A stretch of 42,350 nt of DNA from positions 1 to 42,350 of the forward strand of contig JAQUMN010000033.1 of NCBI GenBank assembly GCA_028718125.1, given 5' to 3'. The DNA comes from Kiritimatiellia bacterium. GTDB taxonomy: Bacteria > Verrucomicrobiota > Kiritimatiellia > JAAZAB01. The position numbers were made by a program, and so were the translations under genes. The notes under the pieces were generated by a model that saw only the letters and a list, made by a program, of their open reading frames with translations, was not told the origin of the DNA and did no database searches. Position 1 is the first letter of the stretch; every line of letters begins with the position of its first letter. This document shows, piece after piece, positions 16,012 to 24,433 of this stretch.

Positions 16012-17166
16012 TTATCCCACCTTTGCCCAGGTTCCGCTCTTGCGCGATGCGATGGCTGCCTCCAGCACGCGCATTTCGTCATGACCGGCCTCGAAATTCG
16101 GGTAGCGATATGTCACCGGCCGGCGCGCCTGCCGGAGCGCAATGGCCCCGTAGAAATCGCCAAAAAGGTTCAGCACGGCATCCATATGGCCCATTGGATG
16201 GCCGGAGGGCAGTTTGGCGTAGCGGCGCGTGGATTCCGCCTGCAGGTTTGGCGACTCGAAGAAAATCTGGTTAGGCTCGTTCCGATGGCCCAGCCAGAGC
16301 TCCGCCGAGCGTTCGTGGTTCCAGGCCAGCGAGCCCTTGGCCCCGTAGACCTGGATATCGATGTTGCACTTGCGGCCGGCGGCCAGCTGGGACGTGGTGA
16401 ACGTGCCGTTAACGCCATTTTCAAATCGCAACAGCATCGCGCCGTATTCGTCCAGGGAAACCGGCACATCCTCCTGTGCGATGTCGGCGGCGACCGCAAA
16501 GGTCAATGTGGCGCCGTGCTTTGGCCGTTTGCGGATCGGCAAAATTGTGCGCAGTTCGGCCATGACCTCCGTGATCTTGAGGCCAGAGATAAACTGGGCC
16601 AGATCGCACCAATGACTGCCAAGATCGGCCACAATGTTGGAAGCGCCGGCCATCTTGGGATCCAACCGCCAGGTATAGTCTGTTGGATAGAGCAGCCAGT
16701 CCTGCAAATAATGTCCAAGAATGTTATAGACCGCGCCAATGTCGCCCCGGGCCACGCGCACGGCCGCGTCCTGCACGACGGGGTAGTAGCGGTAGCAGAA
16801 GTTGATGCCCGTGGTAAGTCCGCGCTGCTGGGCCAGACGGGTCAATTCGCCAGATTCGGCCGCGCTGAGCGCCAGCGGTTTTTCCGAAAGTACATGCTTG
16901 TCGGCAAGGAGCGCCTGTTTATTCAGGCTAAAGTGCAGATTGTTAGGCGTGCAGTTGTGAACCACCTCGACAGCCGGGTCAGCCAGGATTTCTTCGGCGC
17001 TTGCATAGACACGCCGAATGCCGAAGCGCCCGGCGACCTCCGCCGCCAGGGTCTGATTCTTGTCCGTTACGCCCACCAGTTCGGCACTCGGCAGACGCAG
17101 CAACTGCTCAATGTGCACCACGCCTATATAGCCAGTCCCGATTACGGCAACTTTTTGTCTTTTCAT
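16012..17166 (-). CDS. Gfo/Idh/MocA family oxidoreductase
   Basis: A 384-aa protein. The ATG at 17166 is chosen because the Rossmann strand KVAVIGTGYIGVVHIEQLL begins right there; ATGs at 17199 and 17262 lie inside the end of the upstream gene. The EKP motif appears as SEKPLAL and the catalytic region as GASNIVADLGSHWCDLAQF with Asp and His. The length and the motif FCYRYYPVVQDA fit the sugar-dehydrogenase branch. It follows the ClpX-like gene by 19 bases on the same strand and may be co-transcribed with it, although no functional link is evident. Substrate unknown; probably a carbohydrate or cyclitol. Confidence 0.88.
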   Translation of the reverse strand: MKRQKVAVIGTGYIGVVHIEQLLRLPSAELVGVTDKNQTLAAEVAGRFGIRRVYASAEEILADPAVEVVHNCTPNNLHFSLNKQALLADKHVLSEKPLALSAAESGELTRLAQQRGLTTGINFCYRYYPVVQDAAVRVARGDIGAVYNILGHYLQDWLLYPTDYTWRLDPKMAGASNIVADLGSHWCDLAQFISGLKITEVMAELRTILPIRKRPKHGATLTFAVAADIAQEDVPVSLDEYGAMLLRFENGVNGTFTTSQLAAGRKCNIDIQVYGAKGSLAWNHERSAELWLGHRNEPNQIFFESPNLQAESTRRYAKLPSGHPMGHMDAVLNLFGDFYGAIALRQARRPVTYRYPNFEAGHDEMRVLEAAIASRKSGTWAKVG

Positions 17167-17185
17167 AACGCCTGTCTTCCCTGTT

Positions 17186-18772
17186 TTATTTTTCTTCATC
17201 CGCCGGCCGCTGAAAACTTTCAACAACCCACCGGGACAGCTCCCGGTCGGGCGCCTCGACAATTGCCCGCGTAATCTCGAACTCGGTCCGGCCCGTGTTT
17301 TTGGAGATCAGTTTCAATCCGTGCTGGAAGTCCCGGAATTTTTCGCTGAAAATTGTGCGCATGGTTTTGTCCTGCGTCGTGCTCAGTTCCACGAGCAGAT
17401 CCACGGCATCGTCGCTGAATACCAGGTCCAGGGCATGCTCCTCCTTGAAGCGGCGCGCGAATTCAGCCACTTCCGATTTCAGCAGGTTGCGTTGGGAGCG
17501 CTGGTTCTTGCGCAGCAGTTTCTTGAGTGCGCTTTCCGGGTCGGTGACGGTGTCGGAATCAGCCTCAAAGTTTTTAACGGCGGTCGAGGGTAACTGAAAT
17601 TTAAAATTGCGGAAGACCTGCTCCATCACGGTCATCAGCCCGCGTGCGCCGGTCTGCTCGCCAATGGCCCGTGCGGCGACTTCCGCAATGGCCTCCTTGG
17701 TAATCGTAAAATCGATCCCGTAGCCGCTGAAATCCTGGCGATATTGCGCCAGGATGCTGTCCTCCGAGGTCAGCATAATCTGCTGAAGATCGGCGGCGGT
17801 CAAGGCATCGCAGGTCACCCGAACGGGGAGCCGCCCGATAAATTCCGGCTCGAACCCGAAATCAATAAAGTCCCGCGTCTGGGCCAGTTTCAGGTATTCA
17901 TAGTCGGCCCGCGGGGGTTTGGAGGTCTGCGTGAACCCGATGGGGGCCACGCTGACGCGCTGTTTGACGCGCTCGGCCAGGCGGTCAAAGGCGCCGCTTA
18001 CAATGAACAGTATATGGCGCGTGTTAATGATTCGGCGGGGTGGCTGACCGCTGCGTTGGAGTTGCATGATGGCTTCCATCTGGCCGAGCAGGTCGGTCTG
18101 GCTCTGCAGGCTGACGTCGGTTTCCTCCATGAGCTTGAGCAGGTTGACCTGTACGCCGCGCCCGGAGACGTCGCGGCCGTAGGAGGTTGGCGCTCCGGCG
18201 ATTTTATCAATTTCGTCTATATAAATTATTCCATATTGCGCCAGGCCCGCATTGCCGCCGGCGGAGCGCGCGAGGTCCCTGACCAGGTCCTCGACGTCAT
18301 GCCCGACGTAGCCGGTTTCGGAAAACTTGGTGGCATCGGATTTGACGAACGGCACGCCGATCAGCCGGGCGATACAACGCATCAGGTAAGTCTTGCCCAC
18401 CCCCGTGGGACCCAGGAGGACAATGTTCTGCTTGGCATAATCGCGCTCGCGCAGGGACGGGTTTTCAAGGCATTGCCGCACGTGGTTGTAATGGTCGCAG
18501 ATCGACACGGCCAATACTTTCTTGGCCTCCGCCTGCTGAATGACAAAACGGTCGAGATAATCCCGGATATCACGCGGTTTCAGGTTGAACTCGCGGATGC
18601 GCCTGAGCTTTTCGGCCGTCGCCTGATCTCCATCCGCAGGGGCGCCGCCGCGGCCGGCCGAGTCAGGAGTTGCGCCGGGTTGAACGAGCGGATTGGCCTG
18701 GGCCTCGCGCAGAATGTCCTGAAACTGCTTCCGCCAATCGTCGATGGGATTTTTTGGTTCGTTAGCGCTCAT
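17186..18772 (-). CDS. ClpX-like AAA+ unfoldase, zinc-finger-less, with extended C-terminus
   Basis: A 528-aa protein, longer than ClpX (about 420). The ATG at 18772 gives MSANEPKNPIDDW; only a distant AGGAG is seen upstream, so the start is somewhat uncertain. Motifs in order: Walker A GPTGVGKT, pore loop GYVG (ATKFSETGYVGHDVEDLV), Walker B IIYIDEIDK, the ClpP-contact-like tripeptide IGF (SVAPIGFTQ), sensor region GFEPEFIGRLPV, and small domain EQTGARGLMTVMEQVF. The N-terminal Cys4 zinc domain of ClpX is absent and replaced by a Pro/Gly/Ala-rich linker. A further 100 residues after the small domain (VFSDDAVDLLVEL, FRDFQHGLKLI) look like a second, diverged copy of it. It probably unfolds proteins, perhaps for ClpP. 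No clpP lies nearby. Confidence 0.82.
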   Translation of the reverse strand: MSANEPKNPIDDWRKQFQDILREAQANPLVQPGATPDSAGRGGAPADGDQATAEKLRRIREFNLKPRDIRDYLDRFVIQQAEAKKVLAVSICDHYNHVRQCLENPSLRERDYAKQNIVLLGPTGVGKTYLMRCIARLIGVPFVKSDATKFSETGYVGHDVEDLVRDLARSAGGNAGLAQYGIIYIDEIDKIAGAPTSYGRDVSGRGVQVNLLKLMEETDVSLQSQTDLLGQMEAIMQLQRSGQPPRRIINTRHILFIVSGAFDRLAERVKQRVSVAPIGFTQTSKPPRADYEYLKLAQTRDFIDFGFEPEFIGRLPVRVTCDALTAADLQQIMLTSEDSILAQYRQDFSGYGIDFTITKEAIAEVAARAIGEQTGARGLMTVMEQVFRNFKFQLPSTAVKNFEADSDTVTDPESALKKLLRKNQRSQRNLLKSEVAEFARRFKEEHALDLVFSDDAVDLLVELSTTQDKTMRTIFSEKFRDFQHGLKLISKNTGRTEFEITRAIVEAPDRELSRWVVESFQRPADEEK

Positions 18773-19085
18773 GGAAAAACTATAAGCCAAGGACTCCTGC
18801 CAGGCAATAATTATTGTGTAGGCAATAATTATTTTAAGGCGGGCTAATGCCCGCAACCTAAACCGAAAAATGATTATGGAGGGCGGCAGGCCCCTGCCGC
18901 CGTTAGACTGCGGCGACGGAGGCCCGTCGCCCTCCAATATCGCGAAAACACCGGCATTCCTGGAGGGGCAGCCTGCCCGCCATAGTCCGGCACGCGCGGA
19001 CAGACGGATGCATTTCCCTTGCAGAACAAGGCATCCTGTGGTATGCACAAAGTGTAATCGTTTCATGCCATTCAAGGAGTATTCC
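18773..19085. other. Intergenic region between divergent genes, mostly repeats
   Basis: This stretch has no gene. It holds a duplicated AGGCAATAATTATT (around 18800-18835), a hairpin GCGGGCTAATGCCCGC (18838-18853) and the palindromic cluster listed at 18877-18966. A promoter for the plus-strand CNNM gene should lie within the last 100 bases, but none is clear. Confidence 0.5.
18877..18966. repeat. Compound palindromic element sharing a core with 39610-39648
   Basis: The arms TGGAGGGCG (18877-18885) and CGCCCTCCA (18928-18936) enclose two hairpins, GGCGGCAGG/CCTGCCGCC and GCGACGG/CCGTCGC. The second arm then pairs again with TGGAGG at 18961-18966. The 39-base stretch 18928-18966 matches 39610-39648 at 30 of 39 positions without gaps, so this is a dispersed repeat family. 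Confidence 0.75.
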
Positions 19086-20342
19086 ATGATTCTGCTGATT
19101 TTATCCATCGTGATTTCGATGGGCGTTTCGTTTTTCTCGGCGCTGACCGAAGCTTGTTTCGTCAGTCTTTCCGCGGCGGATATCGCTGCACTGGCCGAGA
19201 AGAGACCGCGCATGGCGGACATGATGCGCAGGCTGAAGGAAAACGTTGCTAAACCGCTCGCGGCCATCCTGATTGTTAATAACCTGGCCAATATTTGCGG
19301 CGCCGCCGTGTCGGGCGTTTTTTTCAGCGATTTGTTTGGGCACAAATGGATCGGCGTTTTTTCATTTCTTTTTTCACTGGCGATCATTCAGTGGGCGGAC
19401 TACCTGCCGAAGACGATCGGGGTAATTCATAAGCGCCAACTGGCCGGCATAATTACCTGGCCGTTGGCCTATGGCACCCGTCTCCTTCGCCCATTGGTGG
19501 CCGTGCTCGAGTGGATGAACCGCCCCTTCCAGGGAAGTAACAAGCGCCGGACAGCGGCGGATCCGCTGAACGATATCATTCTGCTGACCCGCTCCGCTTC
19601 CGTCAACAAGCTGATTTCGCGCGAACAGGTTGATATCGTCTCGCGCAGCATCAAGCTCTCGCAGTCCCGGGTCCAGGATATCATGGTCGGGCGCGACGAA
19701 ATTAAATATCTTTCCACGGCCATGACGATGGCCGAGGCCCTGATTGAGTCGCATATTCATCATCATACCCGCTACATCCTTGTGCGGGACGGCAACATGG
19801 ACGATGTTATCGGCTACGTAAACGTGAAGGATATCGTCAGCGCCCTGCAGATCAATCCCGTGGACCCCTCGCTTAAAGGCATTGCGCGTCCGGTGCTGAC
19901 GGTAAGCGCCGCGCTCCTGGTTCCTTACCTGCTGAAGGAGTTGACCCACGGCTACCAGCACATGGCGGTCGTAAAAAACAACCAGGCCAAAACCGTGGGC
20001 CTGGTAACGCTGGAGGATGTAGTGGAAGCCATTGTCGGCGACCTGGAAGACGAATACGATGTTCTGCCCAGCCACGTCATTCCAATTTCAGAAGTCCGCT
20101 TCCTGGCCGGCGGCGGCGTGAGCCTGGCAACGCTCAGGGCAAAAACAAAATTCGATCTCCCGGATCTTCCTGCCAACTTGAATGATTGGCTATGCGCATT
20201 ATACAAGAAACCGCCGCCCATCGAGCGCGCCATCCCGTTTGCGGATATGGTGTTCATCGTGCGCAAAATCCGGCGTTCCAAGATTCACGAGGTCATGGTG
20301 GAAAAGCGCCATCAACCCGCGCCCGCGGTAATACCAGGATAA
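19086..20342 (+). CDS. CNNM/DUF21-CBS domain membrane protein (HlyC/CorC family)
   Basis: A 418-aa protein. The ATG at 19086 follows AAGGAG by 6-7 bases; an ATG at 19065 has no such site. Residues 1-140 hold about four membrane segments (ILLILSIVISMGVSFFSALT, AAILIVNNLANICGAAVSGV, IGVFSFLFSLAIIQWADYL), the DUF21/CNNM domain. Two CBS motifs follow (about 195-320), which bind adenine nucleotides in this family, and a CorC/HlyC-type C-terminal domain is seen as SHVIPISEVRFLAGGGVSL. Members are linked with magnesium or cobalt transport and membrane ion homeostasis. It lies in the inner membrane. The small membrane protein at 20364 starts 21 bases later and is probably co-transcribed. Confidence 0.88.
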   Translation: MILLILSIVISMGVSFFSALTEACFVSLSAADIAALAEKRPRMADMMRRLKENVAKPLAAILIVNNLANICGAAVSGVFFSDLFGHKWIGVFSFLFSLAIIQWADYLPKTIGVIHKRQLAGIITWPLAYGTRLLRPLVAVLEWMNRPFQGSNKRRTAADPLNDIILLTRSASVNKLISREQVDIVSRSIKLSQSRVQDIMVGRDEIKYLSTAMTMAEALIESHIHHHTRYILVRDGNMDDVIGYVNVKDIVSALQINPVDPSLKGIARPVLTVSAALLVPYLLKELTHGYQHMAVVKNNQAKTVGLVTLEDVVEAIVGDLEDEYDVLPSHVIPISEVRFLAGGGVSLATLRAKTKFDLPDLPANLNDWLCALYKKPPPIERAIPFADMVFIVRKIRRSKIHEVMVEKRHQPAPAVIPG

Positions 20343-20363
20343 CGGAAGAAAGGAACCGGCGAT

Positions 20364-20744
20364 ATGGCGATTGATACAAGCGCCCCCGGATTTTCCACGC
20401 GCCTGGCATTGTTTTTTTCGGCAGCAGCCTGCCCGGGTGTGGGACACTTTGTACAGCGACGGTGGTTGTGCGGCTCGCTGTTCCTGGTGGCGTTCGTCAT
20501 CTGCATTGTCATGACGCTCCTGCTTGTGGTCATGCCTTTGATGACGAATCTGCGCATTGCGCTGGATTTCGCGGAAAAGGGCAGCAGCGAGCCGTTCCGG
20601 GAAATCGCCCTGTTCAAGGTGCTGGCCTGGTTCGGATTGGCGATATTTATCTATGTGGCAGCCCTGGTGGATATCATCGCGTATGCCCGCCGGCAGGCCC
20701 GGCAGCGATTGGGCGCGCGCCAAAAGAATCTGGAACTGCAATAA
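20364..20744 (+). CDS. Small integral membrane protein
   Basis: A 126-aa protein whose ATG is preceded by AAAGGAA at about 9 bases. It has two strong membrane spans (about 35-60, GSLFLVAFVICIVMTLLLVV; about 84-105, VLAWFGLAIFIYVAALVDII) and a weaker hydrophobic N-terminal segment (LALFFSAAACPGVGHF). The PGxGHF..RRW..G pattern resembles small TM2-like or DUF5683-like membrane proteins, in which a Pro-Gly-x-Gly motif sits before a helix. The C-terminus is basic (ARRQARQRLGARQKN) and probably cytoplasmic. No function can be given. Its position behind the CNNM/CBS gene suggests co-expression. Confidence 0.72.
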   Translation: MAIDTSAPGFSTRLALFFSAAACPGVGHFVQRRWLCGSLFLVAFVICIVMTLLLVVMPLMTNLRIALDFAEKGSSEPFREIALFKVLAWFGLAIFIYVAALVDIIAYARRQARQRLGARQKNLELQ

Positions 20745-20775
20745 AAAACAAGAAAATGTAAAACCAAGAGGGGAT

Positions 20776-20882
20776 TCACCACGGAGACACGGAGCGTGAT
20801 GACGGCTCCTTGATCTCCTTCCATCTCCACACAGAGAACACGAAAGGAGAAGTCTCGCGGTAACGCCGTGTCTCTGTGGTGA
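20776..20882. repeat. Inverted repeat with ACCACGGAGACACGG arms
   Basis: TCACCACGGAGACACGG (20776-20792) and the region 20865-20882 are complementary apart from one position. The core carries related words (CACACAGAGAACACG). Elements with such CACxGAGACACGG words recur between genes in many environmental bacteria. After it, up to 21018, come further short hairpins (GCTCCGCTGCGGAGC, GCGGGCGTTAGCCCGC) and no gene. Confidence 0.65.
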
Positions 20883-21018
20883 GGTTGTTTTTATTTGGGG
20901 AGCCACGACGCTTGCCGCGTCTGTAGCAAAGCAGCCCCTTGCTCCGCTGCGGAGCGACGGGGCGGAGCGTAAGCGTAGTGACGCGGCGGGCGTTAGCCCG
21001 CGTTAGCTGGAGCGATTC

Positions 21019-22641
21019 ATGGATATATTGGATTTTGATTTTGTGGTTGTGGGCAGCGGCATCGCCGGCCTGATGTCGGCCATTCACCTCGCGCGCCACG
21101 GCCGGGTCGGCATCCTGACCAAGAAGGACAGCGCCGAAAGCAACTCGAATTATGCCCAGGGCGGCATTGCCTGCGTAGTAACCTCTGATGACAGTTTTGA
21201 GGAACATGTCCGCGACACCCTGGTCGCCGGCGACGGACTGTGCAATGAATCGGTCGTGCGGACGATCATCAGCGCAGGGCCGGCGCGGATTGCGGAATTG
21301 GAATCCTTCGGCTTGAAATTTGCCGAGCGGCCCGGCCCCCCCGGCACCGGCTATGATCTGGGACGCGAGGGCGGCCATTCGCGCCGGCGGGTCTTGCATT
21401 GCGGAGATATCACCGGGAGGGAAGTTGAGCAGATTCTGCTCAACCGCATTCGCGCCGAACCGACCGCCACCATCCTGGAGCACTGCGCGGTCATTGATCT
21501 GATCACGACCGGCTGGCTGGGCGCAGATGGGACAAACCGGTGCGTGGGCGGCTATTTTCTTAATACCCGCACAGGCGCGATCGCGGCCTTTCGCGCGCCG
21601 TTCACCGTGCTGGCTACGGGCGGCGGCGGCAAGGTGTATTTGTATACCACCAATCCCGATATCGCCACCGGTGACGGCGTGGCCCTGGCCTGGCGCGCGG
21701 GCGCGCCGATCAAAAACCTGGAATTCATCCAATTCCATCCCACCTGCTTGTATCACCCGGAAGCCAAGACATTTCTGATCAGCGAGGCGGTCCGCGGCGA
21801 GGGCGGCGTTCTGGTCAATGCGCGCGGCGAATCGTTCATGGAACGTTACGACCCGCGCGGGTCGCTGGCGCCACGCGATATTGTTGCGCGCGCCATTGAT
21901 CAAGAAATGAAGGTCAGCGGTTCGCGCTGTGTCTATCTTGACATTCGTCACCAGCCGGCCGAATTCCTTAAAACACGCTTCCCGAATATTTACATGACCT
22001 GCGCCCGATTCGGAATCAATATGGGCTCCGACCTGATCCCGGTGGTGCCGTCGGCGCATTATTTCTGTGGCGGGGTGGAAGCTTCCGTGGATGGAACGAC
22101 GTCACTCCCGGGACTCTATGCCTGCGGGGAAGTGGCCTGCACGGGATTGCACGGCGCCAACCGGCTGGCCAGCAACTCGACCCTGGAAGCGCTGGTCTGC
22201 GCGCATGCCATGGCTGAAACCGTCGGCGTCTTGCCCCGCGCCCGACCGACGCTTGCGATCCCCGCCTGGCAATCAGGCACAGCGGTGCCCAGCGATGAGG
22301 CGATTGTCATCGAACACAACTGGAACGAGGTGCGCACCTGTATGTGGGATTACGTGGGCATTGTGCGCACCAACAAGCGCCTGGAGCGCGCCCGCCGCCG
22401 CATCGGCAACCTGCGGCGCGAGATTCAGCAGTATTATTTTGATTATCTCGTCACCTGCGACCTGCTGGAACTGCGCAATATCGCCGCCGTGGGCGAACTG
22501 ATCATACGGTCGGCCATTGATCGGCGCGAAAGCCGCGGCCTGCATTATACCCTCGACTATCCGCAGAAGGACACGGCTGCGCCGCCAAAGGACACCGTGA
22601 TCTGCGATCCGCCCGGCGGCCGCATTTTGAACAATGGATGA
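21019..22641 (+). CDS. nadB: L-aspartate oxidase (FAD-dependent)
   Basis: A 540-aa protein. GGAG lies 6 bases before the ATG. NadB oxidises L-aspartate to iminoaspartate, the first step of de novo NAD synthesis, in the cytoplasm. The FAD-binding strand is DFVVVGSGIAGLMSAIHLAR; the signatures SNSNYAQGGIA, FAERPGPPGTGYDLGREGGH, FTVLATGGGGKVY, EFIQFHPTCLY and PSAHYFCGGVEAS follow, along with GLYACGEVACTGLHGANRLA, all typical of NadB and the wider succinate dehydrogenase flavoprotein family. The C-terminal helical domain (WDYVGIVRTNKRLERARRRI) is the NadB cap. The length equals the usual 530-540. No nadA or nadC is in the window. It stands alone on the strand between repeat DNA and a DUF4832-type gene. 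Confidence 0.95.
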   Translation: MDILDFDFVVVGSGIAGLMSAIHLARHGRVGILTKKDSAESNSNYAQGGIACVVTSDDSFEEHVRDTLVAGDGLCNESVVRTIISAGPARIAELESFGLKFAERPGPPGTGYDLGREGGHSRRRVLHCGDITGREVEQILLNRIRAEPTATILEHCAVIDLITTGWLGADGTNRCVGGYFLNTRTGAIAAFRAPFTVLATGGGGKVYLYTTNPDIATGDGVALAWRAGAPIKNLEFIQFHPTCLYHPEAKTFLISEAVRGEGGVLVNARGESFMERYDPRGSLAPRDIVARAIDQEMKVSGSRCVYLDIRHQPAEFLKTRFPNIYMTCARFGINMGSDLIPVVPSAHYFCGGVEASVDGTTSLPGLYACGEVACTGLHGANRLASNSTLEALVCAHAMAETVGVLPRARPTLAIPAWQSGTAVPSDEAIVIEHNWNEVRTCMWDYVGIVRTNKRLERARRRIGNLRREIQQYYFDYLVTCDLLELRNIAAVGELIIRSAIDRRESRGLHYTLDYPQKDTAAPPKDTVICDPPGGRILNNG

Positions 22642-22727
22642 TTCCATAAAAGATACCGGTAACCGTCAAGTCATATTTATTCCGCTTTTGGCCGCGGTAA
22701 ACAAAGCGGGGTAGGAGAAACAATTCG

Positions 22728-24143
22728 ATGAAACACTACGACATGGATGCGATAAACTTTTTCCGGCCTTCACCGACGGATGAATATCTGGCCAATCCGC
22801 ATAAAGGCTGTTGCACCTTCCAGCGTTTTAACGGCGACCCGCTCTATTCAAGCTCGGCCTGGTCGGAGGAGGGTCCTTTGGATGGAGCCCTGGCTAAGGG
22901 AAACAAGGCGACGGGTATCCCCGGATATTCGCCAAGGATTGTATTCCCCGAGGGCTATCTCCCCTCCACCGTGGCCTATTGCCGGTGGTTTTGGGAAAAA
23001 TTTGAGCCGATTCAGGGGCAACATGATTTCTCCGTTATTGACCGCGCCATGGAAGCCTGCCGGGAACGCGGCCAGACCCTCGCCGTCCGCCTGATGCCAT
23101 TCGGGTTCGTAACCGCAGGCCAACCGGCATTACCCTCCTGGTATGACGACCGCTACCCTAAAACAGCGTTCCGTGACTGGAAGGTTAAGGTGCCGGTCTA
23201 TGAATCCAGTGAATATCTTGAGCTATGGGGCGGCCTGGTCCGCGAATTTGCACGGCGGTATGACGCTAACCCCCTGCTCGAAACCATTGATGTGGCATTC
23301 ATTGGCCCATGGGGCGAGGGCGACGGCCGTTGTTGCCAGGAACAATGCGATCGCTTTGCCGAACTCTGGCAAAAAGCCTTCAGCCACACGCCGCGCCTGG
23401 CCCTTATTGCCGGCAATCCGGAAGACGGCGACCAGATGCGGGCGAGTGTCTCCCGGGGCGGCGGGTGGCGGGCGGATTCTTTCGGCGACCTGCGTTGGCA
23501 ATGCAGCCAATCCGATGTGCGCCTCAGCTGGAACCATATGTACGCCTGTTATCCCCGGCGCGTGCCGGAAGCCGGCGCCACGGATGCCTGGCGGCGGGCG
23601 CCGGTCCACTTCGAAACCTGGGATGTTCCCATGCACCAGTATCAGCTCCAGTTCGATCTGGATTTTATTCTCGAACAGGGTTTAAAATATCATACAACCT
23701 ATTTCATGCCCAAATCGACCGCGCTCCCGGCGCCATGGCTTGACAAGCTGTTGGCCTTCTGCAAAAAGATCGGCTATCGGTTCATCTTCCGACAGGCCAC
23801 CATCAGCCGGAAAGTCAGCCCGGGCGGCACAATTCTATTTGAAGCCTGGATCGAGAATGTGGGCGTGGCGCCGCTGTATCGCCGCTATGATTTCGCGCTC
23901 CGCTTGCGCCAGGGCGCCCGCGAGGAAATTATAAAATTCGATGAAGTGGACGTGCGCTCCTGGCTGCCCGGCGATGCGTGGCTTGAAAAGATTATCCGCT
24001 TGCCCGGGGGATTCCGCCCCGGCCAAATCGAGGTTTCGGCGGGTTTGCTGGATCCGGTTACGCATGCAGCCCGCATCCGCTTTGCCGTCACGGAACGGTT
24101 CGGCGATAACTGGGTGTTCCTCGGTAATGTGGAATGCGTGTAG
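22728..24143 (+). CDS. DUF4832-like glycosidase-fold protein
   Basis: A 471-aa protein without signal peptide; AGGAG lies 10 bases upstream of the ATG. The N-terminal two thirds look like a GH-type barrel: NPHKGCCTFQRF, then STVAYCRWFWEKFEPIQGQH with VIDRAMEACRERGQTLAVRL, the arrangement known from DUF4832-type and GH42-like proteins (long strand, W.FEP..G..D, then RGQ). DVAFIGPWGEGDG contains a Glu that could be the acid/base. The C-terminal 120 residues form a beta-sandwich (GGTILFEAWIENVGVAPLYR), the DUF4832 region. It may bind or cleave a carbohydrate. It is flanked by nadB and dnaX with no clear operon partner. Confidence 0.7.
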   Translation: MKHYDMDAINFFRPSPTDEYLANPHKGCCTFQRFNGDPLYSSSAWSEEGPLDGALAKGNKATGIPGYSPRIVFPEGYLPSTVAYCRWFWEKFEPIQGQHDFSVIDRAMEACRERGQTLAVRLMPFGFVTAGQPALPSWYDDRYPKTAFRDWKVKVPVYESSEYLELWGGLVREFARRYDANPLLETIDVAFIGPWGEGDGRCCQEQCDRFAELWQKAFSHTPRLALIAGNPEDGDQMRASVSRGGGWRADSFGDLRWQCSQSDVRLSWNHMYACYPRRVPEAGATDAWRRAPVHFETWDVPMHQYQLQFDLDFILEQGLKYHTTYFMPKSTALPAPWLDKLLAFCKKIGYRFIFRQATISRKVSPGGTILFEAWIENVGVAPLYRRYDFALRLRQGAREEIIKFDEVDVRSWLPGDAWLEKIIRLPGGFRPGQIEVSAGLLDPVTHAARIRFAVTERFGDNWVFLGNVECV

Positions 24144-24297
24144 ATCGGAATGGTTGATGCGGCCGGACGAAGCATGCTTGAACCCCGATAGGAAGGCCGA
24201 ATCTCACGATCAATCAAAATCCACTTACGCTTGCGCTGCCGATCAAGGACCCGTTATCCTGCGGCAGAGTGCGGCGGAGTTTGATCCATTGACCATT

Positions 24298-24321
24298 ATT
24301 CGCACGTTGTTACGTGCGAAT
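24298..24321. terminator. Perfect 10-bp hairpin, possible terminator
   Basis: ATTCGCACGT, loop TGTT, ACGTGCGAAT form a perfect stem 155 bases after the DUF4832-like gene and 112 before dnaX. No run of T follows beyond TTTAA, so it is not a textbook intrinsic terminator. Apart from this hairpin the gap 24144-24433 shows nothing; no 4.5S RNA signature is seen although that RNA often precedes dnaX. Confidence 0.4.
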
Positions 24322-24433
24322 TTAATGCCAGACTGCCGGCTTGCATCGGCTGAATGCACAAGGTATGCTCGCATCGATTTTCCTGGAATTTAAGGGCTTT
24401 CGGTTGGAAAAGAAAAAATAAGGATGGATGATC

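Noticed and set aside
20776..22059. 427-codon minus-strand frame over nadB
   Set aside because: Antisense shadow of nadB; no ribosome site and low-complexity composition.
24144..24433. Possible 4.5S (SRP) RNA upstream of dnaX
   Set aside because: The position fits, but the conserved helix with GGAAGGAAGCAG is absent; only a simple hairpin is seen.
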